Positions 21,157-21,269 of a stretch of 21,269 nt of DNA are shown piece by piece. Position 1 is the stretch's first letter. Every line of letters begins with the position of its first letter. The stretch covers positions 1 through 21,269 of the forward strand of contig DASZLL010000140.1 of assembly GCA_035552395.1 (NCBI GenBank), read 5' to 3'. A model generated the notes under the pieces. It was not told where the DNA came from. It saw nothing but the letters and a program-made list of their open reading frames with translations, and searched no databases. This DNA comes from Bog-473 sp035552395. GTDB taxonomy: Bacteria > Actinomycetota > Acidimicrobiia > Acidimicrobiales > RAAP-2. The position numbers were made by a program, and so were the translations under genes.

Positions 21157-21269
21157 ATGAGCCGTTTTCTCTCATGTGTGTATCTGTGTGCGCATGCCGA
21201 GAGCGTCACCCGGGCCGTCGACCTGCCGGTCTTCGTGGCGCCGGCACCACAGCCCGGCGACAAGCCGCA
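21157..21269 (+). CDS. Possible N-terminal part of an unidentified protein (runs off right edge)
   Basis: An open frame from the ATG at 21157 to the window end reads MSRFLSCVYLCAHAESVTR and then AVDLPVFVAPAPQPGDKP. From codon 14 on nearly every third base is G or C, as in the window's real genes, which suggests a coding frame; the first codons are less biased, so the true start may be later (for example the GTG at 21178). No convincing Shine-Dalgarno or -10 box decides it. I recognise no family in 37 residues. The segment 21047-21156 between tRNA-Ser(GGA) and this frame shows nothing else. Confidence 0.3.
   Translation, partial: MSRFLSCVYLCAHAESVTRAVDLPVFVAPAPQPGDKP

Noticed and set aside
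21063..21263. 66-residue minus-strand open frame at the right edge
   Set aside because: It has poor codon bias in its second half and no motif; the opposite frame looks more like coding sequence.
1..21269. Defence system, CRISPR array, biosynthetic cluster or insertion sequence
   Set aside because: No spaced direct repeats, transposase, nuclease/helicase pairs or assembly-line enzymes were seen on either strand.

Overview
The window looks like chromosomal DNA of a high-GC actinobacterium. Signs of this are the strong G/C bias at third codon positions, two F420-dependent-type luciferase-fold oxidoreductases, a MarP-type serine protease, DUF2510/DUF4328 architecture, and many genes that appear to start on leaderless mRNAs. 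The secreted proteins carry tandem 'GYxLxGSDGGVFxF' and 'C-x5-C' repeats, which I associate with Acidimicrobiia-like lineages. That lineage guess is inference. I see no insertion sequence, prophage, CRISPR array, plasmid function or abrupt compositional break. Genes are densely packed, with several convergent pairs only 12-42 bp apart, and no stretch over 300 bp lacks a gene.

Layout, left to right. (1) 1-1500: the end of a phosphate-uptake (Pst) cluster on the minus strand, with pstB upstream of pstS, which runs off the left edge. A PHO-box-like pair of GTTCAC units lies upstream of pstB. (2) 1498-4297: a DUF2510/DUF4328 membrane protein (-), an NAD-dependent epimerase-like protein (+) and a secreted LppX/LprG-like protein (+). 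(3) 4326-7420: a ChrA-type transporter and an LLM oxidoreductase (both -), divergent from a second LLM oxidoreductase (+). (4) 7433-11218: a phosphoesterase (phospholipase C-like) lipoprotein and a secreted beta-helix protein with six C-terminal repeats, both -, with a strong terminator between them. (5) 11439-13226: a divergent aldehyde dehydrogenase (+). (6) 13245-14489: a seven-repeat beta-propeller lipoprotein (-). (7) 14553-19780: a plus-strand run of a MarP-like protease, a GH15 glucoamylase/trehalase, a glucose 1-dehydrogenase-like MDR enzyme and an MBL-fold hydrolase. The last three are joined by GTGA stop/start overlaps. (8) 19823-21046: a small SHOCT-like protein, tRNA-Ser(CGA), tadA and tRNA-Ser(GGA), all -. 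A probable partial plus-strand gene runs off the right edge.

Functional themes are phosphate scavenging (Pst, with an extracytoplasmic phosphoesterase elsewhere in the window), envelope and secreted proteins, F420-type redox chemistry, and a compact sugar-oxidation operon (glucoside to glucose to gluconolactone, with a hydrolase of unknown substrate). The most interesting points are that operon, the clean split between leaderless-type and Shine-Dalgarno-type starts, the PHO-box-like site, and the repeat architecture of the two secreted proteins. I did not find a clear, wholly new biological system. The sugar operon with its unassigned hydrolase is the best candidate for something undescribed.
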